Below, one piece after another: positions 36,401-46,399 of a DNA stretch of 64,000 bases (within the stretch, counting starts at the first letter, position 1; every line of letters begins with the position of its first letter). The translations under genes were made by a program, and so were the position numbers. The notes below the pieces were generated by a model. It was not told the origin of the DNA and searched no databases. It saw only the letters and a program-made list of their open reading frames with translations. Source of the DNA: Arctopsyche grandis (taxonomy: Eukaryota > Arthropoda > Insecta > Trichoptera > Hydropsychidae); NCBI RefSeq assembly GCF_051622035.1, contig NC_135365.1, forward strand, positions 14,860,001 to 14,924,000, written 5' to 3'.

Positions 36401-38729
36401 AAACTTTTTATCAGTAATTAGTCAGATCTTCGACCCATTAGGACTATTATCTCCATTGTTAATTAATTATAAGATATTAATGCAATCTGTCTGGCAACAA
36501 ACCATTGGTTGGGATGAATTCATTCCTCAGACAATCTTCAAAAAATGGAAAGATTGTCAATTATCCAATACAGTCATGAAACTTTATAAAATTCCTAGAT
36601 TGATAATACTAAATAATGTCATTAATATACAGGCACACGGATTTTGTGACGCATCCGAGAAAGCTTATGGTGCTTGTATTTATGTAAAATGTACTGATCA
36701 ATTGGGAAATTCCAAATGTCATCTTGTGTGTTCTCGTTCGAGAGTCGCTCCGCTCAGTTTTGTAACTATTCCGCGTTTAGAGCTGTGCTCCGCTATGTTA
36801 TTATCAAAGTTAATGAAGTCAACAATAGACCAATTAACAATTCATATTAATGAAAAATATTATTGGACGGATTCAACCGTCGCATTGCATTGGATTAGAG
36901 GAGAGTCATGTAAATGGACCACCTTCGTTGCCAATCGAGTGGCCGAAATCCAATCAATATCTCAACCCATTGAGTGGTACCATGTCTCCTCTACAGACAA
37001 TCCAGCAGATTTAATTTCTCGAGGGACTCAACCATCAGAATTAAATCATAATTCGTTATGGTGGGACGGCCCTAGTTGGTTGAAATTAGACGAATCACGA
37101 TGGCCTCGAAGACCTCCTGAGATCACAATAGATCTTCCAGAGAGAAGGGTAGTCACTAACGCTACCCTTGTGAGGGAAAATAATTGGATAGATAAACATT
37201 CTCATCTTCCAAGACTCCTTCGAGTTTTATCATATGTTCGTCGGCCACTAAGGAATAAACAATTAAACGTTAAAGAAAATAACGAACCGTCCGCTTTAGA
37301 ATTAAAAGATGCTTTAAATAATTTGATAAGGTTATCGCAAATGGAATCATTTCCATTGGAATATCGTTTGCTGAGCAAGGGACATCCAATTCCCAGTAGC
37401 AGTAAATTAGCTAAATTGTCCCCTCTATTCCACGAGAATTTAATTTGTGTTGGAAGTAGACTTCCTCTGGGAACAACTCTATCAACGTCACCCATTATCT
37501 TGTCAAATAAGCATAAACTTACACACATGATTGTCCGAGATGCGCACTTGAAATATATTCACTTGGGTACTCAAGCCTTACTGTCGTTATTGCGGCAGAC
37601 CTATTGGCCATTGGCCGGACATAATACTGTCAAAGGAGTGGTGCGTTCATGTGTCATTTGTTTCAGAAATAAACCACTGTCACACAATAGATTAATGGGA
37701 TTACTCCCGCTTGAACGTACCACTGCGAATTTTCCTTTCAGTCATGTGGGGATAGATTTCGCAGGACCTTTTCCTGTGAAGAGTGGTTGCAATAAGAATT
37801 CTAAGATAATTAAGGGTTACGTTTGTGTCTTTGTGTGTTTTTCCAGTAAGGCAGTTCACTTGGAACTTGTCGGAGACTTAACGAGTTCAAATTTCTTAAA
37901 TTGTTTAAGAAGATTCGTAGCCAGACGTGGCAGGCCCAATACGATATATTCCGACAATGCTACTAATTTTGTCGGTGCAAGTCGTGAACTCGTTAATTTA
38001 GTAAAATTAATTTACGAACGTCCTCATGAGGAGAAGCTACTACGGTATGTAGCCTCCGAAGGGATTCGTTGGAAGTTTAACCCGCCAAGGGCGCCTCACA
38101 TGGGAGGGCTGTGGGAAGCAGCGGTTAAATCCATGAAGATTCATTTAAACAAGGTGTTAAAGGCCACCACCTTAAATTTCGAATCATTTTGTACGGTATT
38201 GACTCAAATAGAAGCTTGCATGAATTCCCGTCCTCTTAGTCCCTTGTCTTCGGATCCACTAGACCTTTTACCCCTCACACCTGGACATTTCTTAATTGGC
38301 AGATCCTTACTCGCTCTTCCAATGGAGGTTAAATATAACACTAATGTCCATGCCAATCTGCTTCAGATACAATTGACCACAGCAGCATTTTGGAAACGTT
38401 GGTCGGCGGAATATTTACATTCTTTGCAGTTACGACACAAATGGAAGAAGGACTCGAGCAACAATCTGAGTGTGGGTCAAATGGTCCTGTTAAAGGAGGA
38501 ACACATGCTGCCAACCCGATGGGTCTTGGGTCGAGTCACTAAATTGTATCCCGGACCAGATGGCAGAGTTCGAGTCGTCGACGTCTTTACTGCCAGCGGA
38601 GAGTTTCGTCGGTCCAGTCATCTAGTGGCGCCATTGCCGATTCTACCACAAGGACCACTTGACAGGAAGGAAGATCAGCAAGAGGGAGGAGAAACAGCAG
38701 CTTCAATTCCGTCAACTTCGGTAGCTTAG
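33468..38729 (+). CDS. BEL/Pao gag-pol polyprotein (1753 aa)
   Basis: One uninterrupted frame in canonical BEL order. The gag part (about 150-345) has the TIPTFQGDPSEWQSF pattern of the DUF1759 family. Two CCHC-type zinc knuckles follow (about 368-425). An aspartic protease has LLDSGSQ at about 482. Reverse transcriptase has the catalytic FYVDDV at about 886. An RNase H-like region follows (about 1055-1175; FCDASEKAYGA, then YWTDSTVALHW). Integrase has an H2C2 zinc-binding segment (about 1361-1400) and a D-D-E core (GIDFAGPF about 1427, YSDNATNF about 1494, GGLWEAAV about 1545). A DUF5641-like C-terminus (about 1670-1710, HMLPTRWVLGRV) closes it. The enzymes copy element RNA into DNA and integrate it in the nucleus. 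The start ATG follows GAAACAA and precedes all domains. No stop or frameshift was seen. Confidence 0.95.
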   Translation: MSSAENEEIEASTSKSHKGRNPTRDVEPIRDRSSSRIHQTRSQTQSIEILAKENKVEVIMTSIELRYSGAVQRLKGKIDKSSELDEGQYQTIKEAYDYVRKLHYEYLDNLTDIPKAAKIDEEYDAITITVKNLKAALDCQSFQDSKLKVEQATIKFARDKLPTLTIPTFQGDPSEWQSFQQAFKNIIGNKTEYSNVTKLQYLHQSLIGPALAAVSGLDISSDNYEIAWSILDKQYNLPRLNLKTRINSLCDLKLITRESHIELRNLLNQVTVCIKNIESLGYAREILDPWVTCLVLRKLPFNIVRDWEISLVSREMPPYESLETFLQNRCNVLQSTASVTTVKEFPHSRQRIMRTHVANKNPSSKVNACAFCRNNHFIGKCDKFKAKSSMERNEFVKSNNMCFKCLNSSHKITNCKSNYNCLRCKQNHHTLLHQDDTFSSNNTGRKSINAHSTHFSQREIILPTVQVDIITSNGTVVKGRTLLDSGSQVNYVTTSFAKKNNFKLEKISQKIVGIANQESSIRHITKVTIRSSTTNYSTKVLCLVLPEITGEIPTVKLDQQLISIPAGIKLSDPLWNKPTPIDFLLGAEICVHAMKAGTIQLGKGMPILKDTEFGWTIVGPYPEVNNAPGKSHIGLSQLDSHIQNFWMIDQVPMVKHQSLEEKRCEEHFQAHTSRDKNGRFCVALPYKNSPVVLGSSLHIAEKRHKTLERRFLANNNLKMEYNKVLEEYINLGHMSECEPPEAHEVHCYLPHHVVVKESSLTTKYRVVFDASAKTTSNISLNNILMVGPSVQSDLLSLLLNFRLHKYVITADIKQMYRQIQIAEKNKNVQRIIWRTDPQSKFKHYKLNTVTFGTASAPFLATRCLNQLAEENRNKYPIASKVIERDFYVDDVLTGTNTIEAGKLLKVQLETILLSAGMPLSKWTSNNSDIITDVKADDCSDFNFSNESHKTLGLFWKPREDVFVFKVQTEVETENITKRNFLSVISQIFDPLGLLSPLLINYKILMQSVWQQTIGWDEFIPQTIFKKWKDCQLSNTVMKLYKIPRLIILNNVINIQAHGFCDASEKAYGACIYVKCTDQLGNSKCHLVCSRSRVAPLSFVTIPRLELCSAMLLSKLMKSTIDQLTIHINEKYYWTDSTVALHWIRGESCKWTTFVANRVAEIQSISQPIEWYHVSSTDNPADLISRGTQPSELNHNSLWWDGPSWLKLDESRWPRRPPEITIDLPERRVVTNATLVRENNWIDKHSHLPRLLRVLSYVRRPLRNKQLNVKENNEPSALELKDALNNLIRLSQMESFPLEYRLLSKGHPIPSSSKLAKLSPLFHENLICVGSRLPLGTTLSTSPIILSNKHKLTHMIVRDAHLKYIHLGTQALLSLLRQTYWPLAGHNTVKGVVRSCVICFRNKPLSHNRLMGLLPLERTTANFPFSHVGIDFAGPFPVKSGCNKNSKIIKGYVCVFVCFSSKAVHLELVGDLTSSNFLNCLRRFVARRGRPNTIYSDNATNFVGASRELVNLVKLIYERPHEEKLLRYVASEGIRWKFNPPRAPHMGGLWEAAVKSMKIHLNKVLKATTLNFESFCTVLTQIEACMNSRPLSPLSSDPLDLLPLTPGHFLIGRSLLALPMEVKYNTNVHANLLQIQLTTAAFWKRWSAEYLHSLQLRHKWKKDSSNNLSVGQMVLLKEEHMLPTRWVLGRVTKLYPGPDGRVRVVDVFTASGEFRRSSHLVAPLPILPQGPLDRKEDQQEGGETAASIPSTSVA

Positions 38730-39764
38730 TTTAACCCGAAGACACTACCCCCAACTCATATTACTTATTAGATGTAATCATGAGTTTAAATCAGTCAATG
38801 TTAATAGTAGTACTCCGTAATTCACTTTAATTGTGTTGTGTGTATAATTTAAGCTATTTTCATTTTAACATTCGGCAGTATATATCTCCGAATTTAATCT
38901 AATCATTTTGTCTTTATAATATAAGACTTGTCTCATGTCATCACTCGGAAGGATTATATCCGAGTTTAAAATAAACTGTTCAAATTTGACAGTTAAAATT
39001 AGATTCATGATTTGTTAATGTTAGTCTCCAAGCCACACTTAATGGAGCATCTTAAATTATTTCATGTCTACTTAATTATAACCTGCCGGGAGTCATCCGC
39101 AGGTCTTATGTTTCTTGTTATGAAAACATAAGTTAACTCTTACTGTTTATAGTATTTATGTGAATCATAGAATAAGTAAATATTATAATACTGAACATTT
39201 CGATGTAACGTAGAGACATCTATAATCATAGTTCGCCTTCATTTCCTGCTTGTAGGAATGAATGAATGACTTTCCAATTTACTTTTAATTTAGCAATGTT
39301 TGTGCTACTTGTTGATGAAATCAAGTTAACTTAGGAGCATTACACTCACTAATCAAGTTTAGTTGATCGGTAATAGCTGATCTGTCTTGACAACTGTAAC
39401 AGTGTCAACATTGTATTGTCTAAGTTAACATCAAGATGAGGAATGCTTAAGTTTTAAACCATATACAGTCCACTCTCTCTTCTTTAAAGTAAACTTATCT
39501 TGTAATGCTTATTCACAGCTTCAAAGGAGATTTCAAAAATTTTAATGTAAAGAGAAACAACATTCACCAGAGGTATACCTATAAGTTGAAATATTACTGA
39601 ACCAATAAATTGATTTTATCCTCACACTGGATGAGGCAAAGGTTTCATTATTCACCCTCTATTTAATTATTTTAAGAGCTATGATTTATTGTAAACGACT
39701 CGTCAGTAATGCTGTAACTCTGTAGAATAACTGTATTGTTCAACAGTTTTCCTATGTGGGACTA
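38730..39764 (+). other. BEL 3' internal non-coding region
   Basis: About 1.0 kb between the gag-pol stop and the 3' LTR, with no reading frame of note. The purine tract expected just before the 3' LTR is weak (ATGTGGGA at about 39754). Confidence 0.7.
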
Positions 39765-39993
39765 TGTTCCGACTTTTGTAATGACGTGTGGCAAACAGTC
39801 TTATTAACTGATTGTCGATTGGCATTATTGACGAGTTGGCATTAGTGTCGGCCCAAGCGGAAATACGCGACGGTCGACAGAGTTCGAGCAGACGGCGTAC
39901 GGACAACTTGTGTTCCGTACGCTCCGCTGAACCACCACGTGCAAATTTTACATTTCAATAAACTACATCAAACCATTATCGAAGTCTTTTCCA
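39765..39993 (+). repeat. BEL 3' LTR
   Basis: 229 bp, with no difference from the 5' LTR found by eye. Followed by the second copy of TCTAT. Its 3' end is 275 bp from the galactokinase ATG. Confidence 0.9.
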
Positions 39994-40268
39994 TCTATTT
40001 TAATAGCTACTGATCTACTGATCATTTTCTATTTTACAATTTAATATAATTTGGTGAGTAATCATAGTATTATATTATTCTAATATTAATCTACAGCATA
40101 ATAGGAAAAAGAGCTCAAAAACCTATTTACAATCCTTAGAGGGCATGATTATATGCCTTGCATAATATTAAATGTATATTTTATAGATCTTAAATTAAAA
40201 CTTAATTATGTATACATATGTATGTATGTAATTCATAACTGTGTTATATCATATTATTCCAACATAGA

Positions 40269-42955
40269 ATGCTTGCTGAGATTCCAAAAGTTGAAGAGCT
40301 CGTGCAAAAAGCCAAAAATGAATATTCTCGAATATTCGGTTCAGTGCCAACAATCGCGGCCTGTGCTCCGGGTCGAGTTAATCTAATTGGTGAACATACC
40401 GATTACAACGATGGTTTTGTCTTGCCTATGGTAAGTTATCATTGTCATAAAAAAAAACATGACACATATAATATAATATAATAAATCCATACTATTTATT
40501 AATGTTGTTTTATCGGCGAATTTTCAAAAGTGGCTCAATTATATCATATTCACTTTGTCACTGATAAGTTTGGTGGCAAAAATTTTTCGCTATATGTAAT
40601 CTTAATTGGCCGCATAAGCGATAACAAAATTTAGCAAAACGCTTCAATAATCTTTCTAATGTTTATTTTTTTTACCTCACATTTCTCATAATCCAATACA
40701 ATGCTGATTTAAATGATTAAAATAAAATCGCGATACAAAGTTATGAGACATTTTTTTGTTTAGAACATTTCGGCAATAACAATGTTCTATTCTGAACTAT
40801 AAAGTCAACTCCGTTGGTTTTTAAATAATCATCGTTATTGAACTTGATCTCAACAGTGTATGTGGACCAGTTTGGCTTGGCTGCGTACACATCAAACATG
40901 TGTAGTTTGATTTACACAATTGTTATTAATTGAGCAATTGCATAGATATGCATATTGTCTTCCAAGTATCCAAATGATTGTTGATGAGACGGCCTGAAAT
41001 TTGTGTTTACAATTGATATTTTAATGAACATGCTTGAAAATATGTCTATGACAACACACATTGCTGTTTTCTTTGATAATTATATTTTACAAACATGCTA
41101 TTTTTACACGTTATTGACGTGTTCACAATAATATCTTATGTGATAAATTATGTATATATGTATACTCAATTTATTTTTCAGGCACTTCCTTTGGTAACCG
41201 TGGTAGTTGGAAGTGAGAATGGAACAAATGTGTGTGAAGTTACTACTCTAGCTCAGGTTGAAAATGAAGATAATAGGGTTAAGTTTGATCTACCTAGTGC
41301 TGATAACAATCTGAAACCGGGAAATCCACAATGGGCCAACTACGTCAAAGGAGTTGTGGCAAATTTTGAAGGTTAGATAAATATTTTCATTTTTATAAGT
41401 ATGTATTTGTTTACTGATCGATTCTTCCTGATATTAAAGACCTTAGAAGGAAGCTGTCAATCAATATTTTATCATTTAAACGTATACATATAATTATTTA
41501 CAGAAAATAGTTCAATTTTCATGAGGTTTTCAAAACTAGATAGAGATATCAAACATAATTAATGATAACGTTTGACCCTTATCTTTATATTTTTAACAGT
41601 TTAATTAATATTTACCAATTCTTATCAATTCGTAAATAGTGTATGCTTGGATAATCATAAAATTGCATGAATTGTGACCTGAAAAAAGAAGGAAGCCGAC
41701 TCTTTTTTTGTCGACAACGTGTAAGGTAAAGTTGTAACTTTAATCAAATTACAGGTGAGTTAAAGGGATTCAACATGACAATCTGCTCTAGTGTACCTTT
41801 GGGAGGTGGAGTATCCAGTAGTGCATCGGTTGAAGTTGCTACATTCACTTTCCTTGAATGTCTTACTTCTACAACGGCGAAGTAAGAGTAAATAAAAAAA
41901 GACTATATTAATCGTTCGAGAGTTTTTGTTAAATCATACACGTATTAATTTTGTAGACCAAAAGACAAAGCATTGATATGTCAAAGAGCAGAACATGAAT
42001 TTGCAGGAATGCCTTGTGGAATAATGGACCAATTCATATCGACAATGGGAAAAGAAAACCATGCACTACTAATCGATTGTATGTAAGTCTCTATATAAAT
42101 TCAGATTAAACTGCTTGATTATTAAAATTGATTAAATAAATTTATTCAGTGCAATAATAACATACGCAGGTCTTTAAAATCCCACCTGATACCAATAAAA
42201 AATGAAGATATCATATTTTTAATCACCAATTCCAATGTAAAACACAAGTTGAGTGGAAGCGAATATCCACAAAGGAGAGCTCAATGTCAGAATGCAGCAA
42301 CATTGTTAGGAGAGTCGTCTCTTAGATCAGTTGAACTACACGAACTCGATGGTAAGAATGTGATATTTTATTTATCTTATTTATACAATCGGATGTGGAA
42401 AACTAATAAAATAAACAATAATAGCACTTAGGAACCTGAAAGTTGATAAAGGTACAATAAATAGGGCAGAGCATGTAATATCAGAAATCAAGAGGACACT
42501 TGAAGCCGCAACGGCACTTCAAGAGAACGATTTCAAAAAGGTACAATCATTGAAATTTTTGTATCGATTTACTAAATAATGACTTTATTTTATAATTGTA
42601 GCTGGGTAAGCTTATAAATGAATCACACAATTCACTCAGAGATTTGTTTGAAGTGTCGTGTCCCGAATTAGATAGTTTAGTCGACATTGTCAGGGGTTGT
42701 GATGGCGTTCTCGGGTCACGTATGGTTGGAGGAGGATTCGGTGGATGCACCATCACTCTGGTAAACAATTCAATTCCTTGCTATTGTGAATTAAGTGATA
42801 TGTTCAATTTCAAATTAATTAACATATGCATGTTTCAGGTGCACCAAAATTCGGTGGACAAAGTGATGGAATCAATTACAGAAAAATATGCCGGAACACC
42901 TACTTTCTATATATGCAAACCGTCTAATGGAGCAAGAGTGTTATCATTGCAATGA
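40269..42955 (+). CDS. Galk: Galactokinase (392 aa, eight coding exons)
   Basis: Phosphorylates galactose to galactose 1-phosphate, the first committed step of the cytosolic Leloir pathway. Coding exons: 40269-40430, 41182-41371, 41755-41881, 41957-42082, 42170-42351, 42425-42540, 42602-42760, 42839-42955. All join in frame with GT/AG borders and give 392 residues, the usual length for animal GALK1. The galactokinase signature [12 protein letters not shown] is at 35-46. The GHMP-kinase phosphate loop [11 protein letters not shown] is at 132-142. The catalytic Asp is in CGIMDQF (Asp184), and the third GHMP motif GGGFGGC is at 344-350. All key residues are present. The start aligns with the family N-terminus; CCAACATAG just upstream could be an acceptor of an upstream leader exon. 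A poly(A) signal AATAAA lies at 43037. The BEL element ends 275 bp upstream in the same sense. The gene is convergent with the OXLD1-like gene. Confidence 0.95.
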
Positions 42956-43036
42956 TAATTTTTAAAATGGCATTCACTGTAGCATCGTTTAAACTATTTT
43001 TCTTATTTTTATATTCACATTTTAAATGTGTAGCTG

Positions 43037-43042
43037 AATAAA
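43037..43042 (+). terminator. Galactokinase poly(A) signal
   Basis: AATAAA 82 bp after the stop codon, on the coding strand. Confidence 0.7.
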
Positions 43043-43926
43043 GATACAATTTATAACATTTCACAAACAAAAATGAAAACGAAAAACGTATTTTCTTAGC
43101 CTTCGACTTATTTTGCGTAGAATTCTGAACTGATACCAGTAGAATATATTATTTATATTTCTATTCTATTGAAAACTGTTTATTTTTATTCTTCAATCTA
43201 TCATCTAAGACTGAGACCACTATGTATGCATACGTAGATATCTTTATTCAACTATACTTTTCATAATGACCATAAATTACTTAAATAAAAAAATTAAATA
43301 TATTTTCTTCGTTTTAAACAAACTCAATCTGACACACTTACATACATACATACATACATAGTACATATTTGTGAATATATATCAAATATTTATTATAAAA
43401 ATATATTTTATTTACATGATATATAATATTTTCAACTATATATTTTTGAACATAAACATATCACAGAGAAACGATTACTAAGTAACAATAATCAGCATTT
43501 TTTTTAACATTTGACTAGGAATTAATGAATTAAAAAGTATGTAATAAAATAAAGTAAAAATATAAGTGTTTAGTTAACACATTTCAAGACTCGCGATCAA
43601 TAGCTTCCTGCAGAAACCTCCATATTTATGCAAATTAACCAATTCTAATATGTTTTCTGAAACATCAAATCCGATGACATTTTTTTCAATTAAGCTTGAA
43701 TACATCTTGAAAATGAATGCAGTGAAATTCTACTACAATACCAAAATCTCTAGAATTATTTTTGCCATCCCAAGCCAAATGACAACAAATTATCTGTATT
43801 CGAAATTCATTATAACGAAACAATTTAATAGGTCCTTAGATGTTTGTTATAATGGGATTGGTCTTACATCAATACATATTGCCAAGTGTTACCAAGATGT
43901 TACTTGGTGTAGAGTAACATACATAA
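43043..43926. other. Intergenic between convergent genes
   Basis: No gene. The open stretch 43650-43949 is not conserved-looking and lies antisense to the 3' side of the OXLD1-like gene. Short ACAT repeats lie at 43340-43365. Confidence 0.5.
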
Positions 43927-44330
43927 TTAGAGTAATCCTAATGTCCTAAGTTCCATTTGTAAGAAAGCTTTCATACTAGGATCAGTAATATTTTCTAGTA
44001 TTTTCTTTGCAATAATTGGATCAGCTTTAGACATTTCTTTGGAGAGTGCTTCAGCCCATGCTATATAAACACAATTAGGACAGCCTGACATGCAACATGT
44101 AGTTGGAGGGTTATCTATCGACACCTAAAACCATAAAATACAATTAAAATGAAAAAATTATAATAAAATTTGCCCATTATGCAACTTACGGGTTCTTCGG
44201 GAGTATACATTGGACGTTTGTCGCGATCTTTATTGGTGGGCGGATTTGTGCTATCTGAGAACATTCTATTTAAAATCCAAAATGACGTCTTACTTATATG
44301 AATTTTGCACGATCGACAAACGTTCGACAT
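43927..44330 (-). CDS. Oxidoreductase-like domain protein (OXLD1-type, 112 aa)
   Basis: Two coding exons on the - strand: 44190-44330 (47 codons, donor CCC then GTAAGT) and 43927-44124 (acceptor TTTTAG, stop TAA at 43927). The 112-aa product carries CCMSGCPNCVYIAWAEAL at 57-74, the cysteine-rich core of the oxidoreductase-like domain (Pfam Oxidored-like, as in human OXLD1), which supplies Cys57, Cys58, Cys62 and Cys65. The N-terminus (Met1 to about 35) has Lys, Arg and Ser with few acids before residue 25, compatible with a mitochondrial presequence (inferred). The molecular function of the family is not established. The 3' end faces galactokinase, with about 970 bp between the stop codons. 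A fold-back MITE sits about 400 bp upstream of its start. Confidence 0.88.
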
Positions 44331-44737
44331 CTGAAATAGAATTATTACAAATGTTAGATATATTGAAATTGAAATATATAGTTCGATAATATGTATACGT
44401 ATTCAATAAATTACGGTTTTTATTTTTATAGCTGAAATCTTAATAGAATTTATATTACGTCAACGTCACGTTTTATAGATTTTTTTGGTTCAAAATAACA
44501 AAACGAAATTTCGTCATAACAGAAATGGTATTTGACATTGCAGATCGCGCTCGTGTCGTTGGCCTCACATGTTTATTATTTGTAGACCATAGCCAATTAA
44601 ATAGTACATATTATGTGTTTCGATACTACTATTTTATTGGTAAATAAGATTAATTGATTAAGGATATTTGACATGTGTGTTTTTACAAATTCGCTTTCTG
44701 GTAGACGTAAAAATCACCGTATGTAAAAACAGTGAAA

Positions 44738-44868
44738 GGCGTCGTCCACACACCCGATATCTACTACCAATATTTCCATATCCAGTTCCCATATTGCAAC
44801 CTGTGGTTGCTATTTAGGAACTGGATATGGAAATATCGATAGTAGATATCGTGTGTGTGGACAGCGCC
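44738..44868. mobile_element. Fold-back MITE upstream of the OXLD1-like gene
   Basis: About 131 bp. The left end GGCGTCGTCCACACACCCGA and the right end inverse to GGCGCTGTCCACACACACGA have arms extending past ATATCTACTA to CCATATCCAGTTCC, with a short central loop. AAA is on both outer sides, too short to count as proof of a duplication. Confidence 0.65.
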
Positions 44869-45150
44869 AAAGGCTGCCTGACCAGATGAAATTCAATCTA
44901 TATCCACAACTCCATTAAAATCCATTAAGACAATATTAATTTGGGAAATTTTACAAGCAATAGTATCCAAAGAATAAGTTATTATAATAATAATATAAGT
45001 TGTAAGAAGGAGGCAAAAATAGATTTTTATTGATTTTTTTCAAACGATTTGTTTGAAGTTTGTCGAATTTGTATATTTAGAGATGCCTTATATCAAAAAT
45101 AATTATTTAGTTAGTTAGTAATCTATTTGGATTTTATTTGGTAAAGCTTA

Positions 45151-45630
45151 GACCACACTAGGTGGCACTGCACTGCTGCGACGAAGTGCCGCTAAATATT
45201 GTTTGCATGAAATTGTATGAGATAGAACGCACTACGAGTAGCGCGACACTGCGCATCAGAGTTACCTTTTATTCCAACTCTAATGTGTTGTGTTGTGTTG
45301 GGTTCGGTGATTACTAGTCAAATGTGAACCGGTCACAAGACAACCGATCGCTTTAGATCGGTCACATGTGATCACCCGTCACACTAAAACTAGTCACGAG
45401 AAAACTGGTCACACCCTAAAACTGGTCACGAGAAAACTGGTTACACCCTAAAATCGGTCACGAGAAAACTGGTTGATCGATTTTAGGGTGTGACCAGTTT
45501 TAGTGTGAAGGGTGATCACGTGTGACTGATCTAGAGCGACTGGTTGTCCTGTGACCGGTTCACATATGACTAGTAGTCCGTTTACCGTTGTGTTGCTGCA
45601 GCGCATTGTCTCCTAGTGCGTTCCGACTTA
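45151..45630. mobile_element. Outer MITE split by a fold-back element
   Basis: Left CACACTAGGTGGCACTGCAC and, reversed at the right, CGCACTAGGAGACAATGCGC are imperfect inverted ends. The middle is occupied by the 286-bp fold-back element and its 9-bp duplication. Boundaries are approximate. Confidence 0.45.
45301..45586. mobile_element. Fold-back element with 9-bp target duplication, copy 1
   Basis: 286 bp, GGTTCGGTGATTACTAGTC ... GACTAGTAGTCCGTTTACC. The arms contain repeated ACTGGTCACACCCTAAAA-type units. Flanked by GTTGTGTTG at 45292-45300 and 45587-45595, a perfect 9-bp duplication as made by Mutator-like transposases. Copy 2 is at 54512-54804 in the opposite orientation. Confidence 0.8.
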
Positions 45631-45640
45631 AGTTCGAATA

Positions 45641-46110
45641 TATTTTTATTTTTTATTTTATTTAAATAGGCACACATACAGAATAAAATATAAAAAGAAA
45701 GTTGTATAATGAGACAAAAAATAATAATAAACATAAATAAAAATATAATATTCCATTTACAGTGAGCACCACATGGTGATATAAAAAAGTAAAATTACAA
45801 AAACATCAAGATTTTAAAAAAAAGAAAAGAAACAGATAAAGAAAAAGATACAGATAAAGTAAAAAAGAAAAAGAAAGACTATAAGGGTGAAGAAGCAAAT
45901 CAACCACATATTATTTTCTTCACCTTTGTCCTAAAAATACTAAAAGAGTCTCTAAAGAGGTCAGGACAATCATCTAAGCTATCGTAAATACGGCATATAC
46001 GAACGATTGCACTATTGAAAGAGGTGTTGCTTTGACAAATAGGTGGATAAAAAAGATTTGTGAAACTTATGAAATTTTTATGCCATTGGCGCATGCTACA
46101 CAATCAATTC
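45641..46110 (-). pseudogene. LINE C-terminal fragment
   Basis: Frame 46103-45900 encodes a C-terminus with AIVRICRIYDSLDDCPDLF and SIFRTKVKKIICG before a stop, the pattern of LINE reverse-transcriptase C-termini. An AT-rich 3' untranslated region and (TAAA)n-like tail end near 45645. A stop lies just upstream in the same frame. Confidence 0.5.
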
Positions 46111-46399
46111 GGATCGTGATTTTAGTATAGAACTGGATACGGAAAATATTATAAGTAATATTGTTGGTTTCGACGACTTCATACAGATGACTGATAAAAA
46201 ATTTCAAAATCAAAAATAATAAGATATTGTAATAGGTCCAGGCTTTAAACGTCGCTATTGCTCACACGCCCAGAATTTCAGGAATGAATTTAAGGGTTAA
46301 GTAAGAAGAAAAAAAATCAAAAAATCAATATACAACTTTTTAATCATAAACGCACTTACAAATATAGCAAACGAACCAAGCGCCCTAGTAACTATCTAG

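Larger units (their letters stand above)
31986..39993 (+). mobile_element. Complete BEL/Pao LTR retrotransposon
   Basis: About 8.0 kb: 229-bp LTRs at 31986-32214 and 39765-39993 that read identically, 5-bp target duplication TCTAT (31981-31985 and 39994-39998), a leader with tandem repeats, one intact gag-pol frame (33468-38729) and a 1.0-kb non-coding 3' region. Apparently identical LTRs and an undamaged frame imply a recent insertion that may still be competent. The paralogous empty site at 28.5 kb confirms the boundaries. There is no envelope-like frame. It lies in the sense orientation 275 bp upstream of galactokinase. Confidence 0.95.

Noticed and set aside
35422-37528. Antisense frames within the BEL gag-pol
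   Set aside because: Shadows of the sense frame with no domains.
43650-43949. 99-aa + strand frame between convergent genes
   Set aside because: No recognisable domain, and it overlaps the end of the OXLD1-like gene on the other strand.
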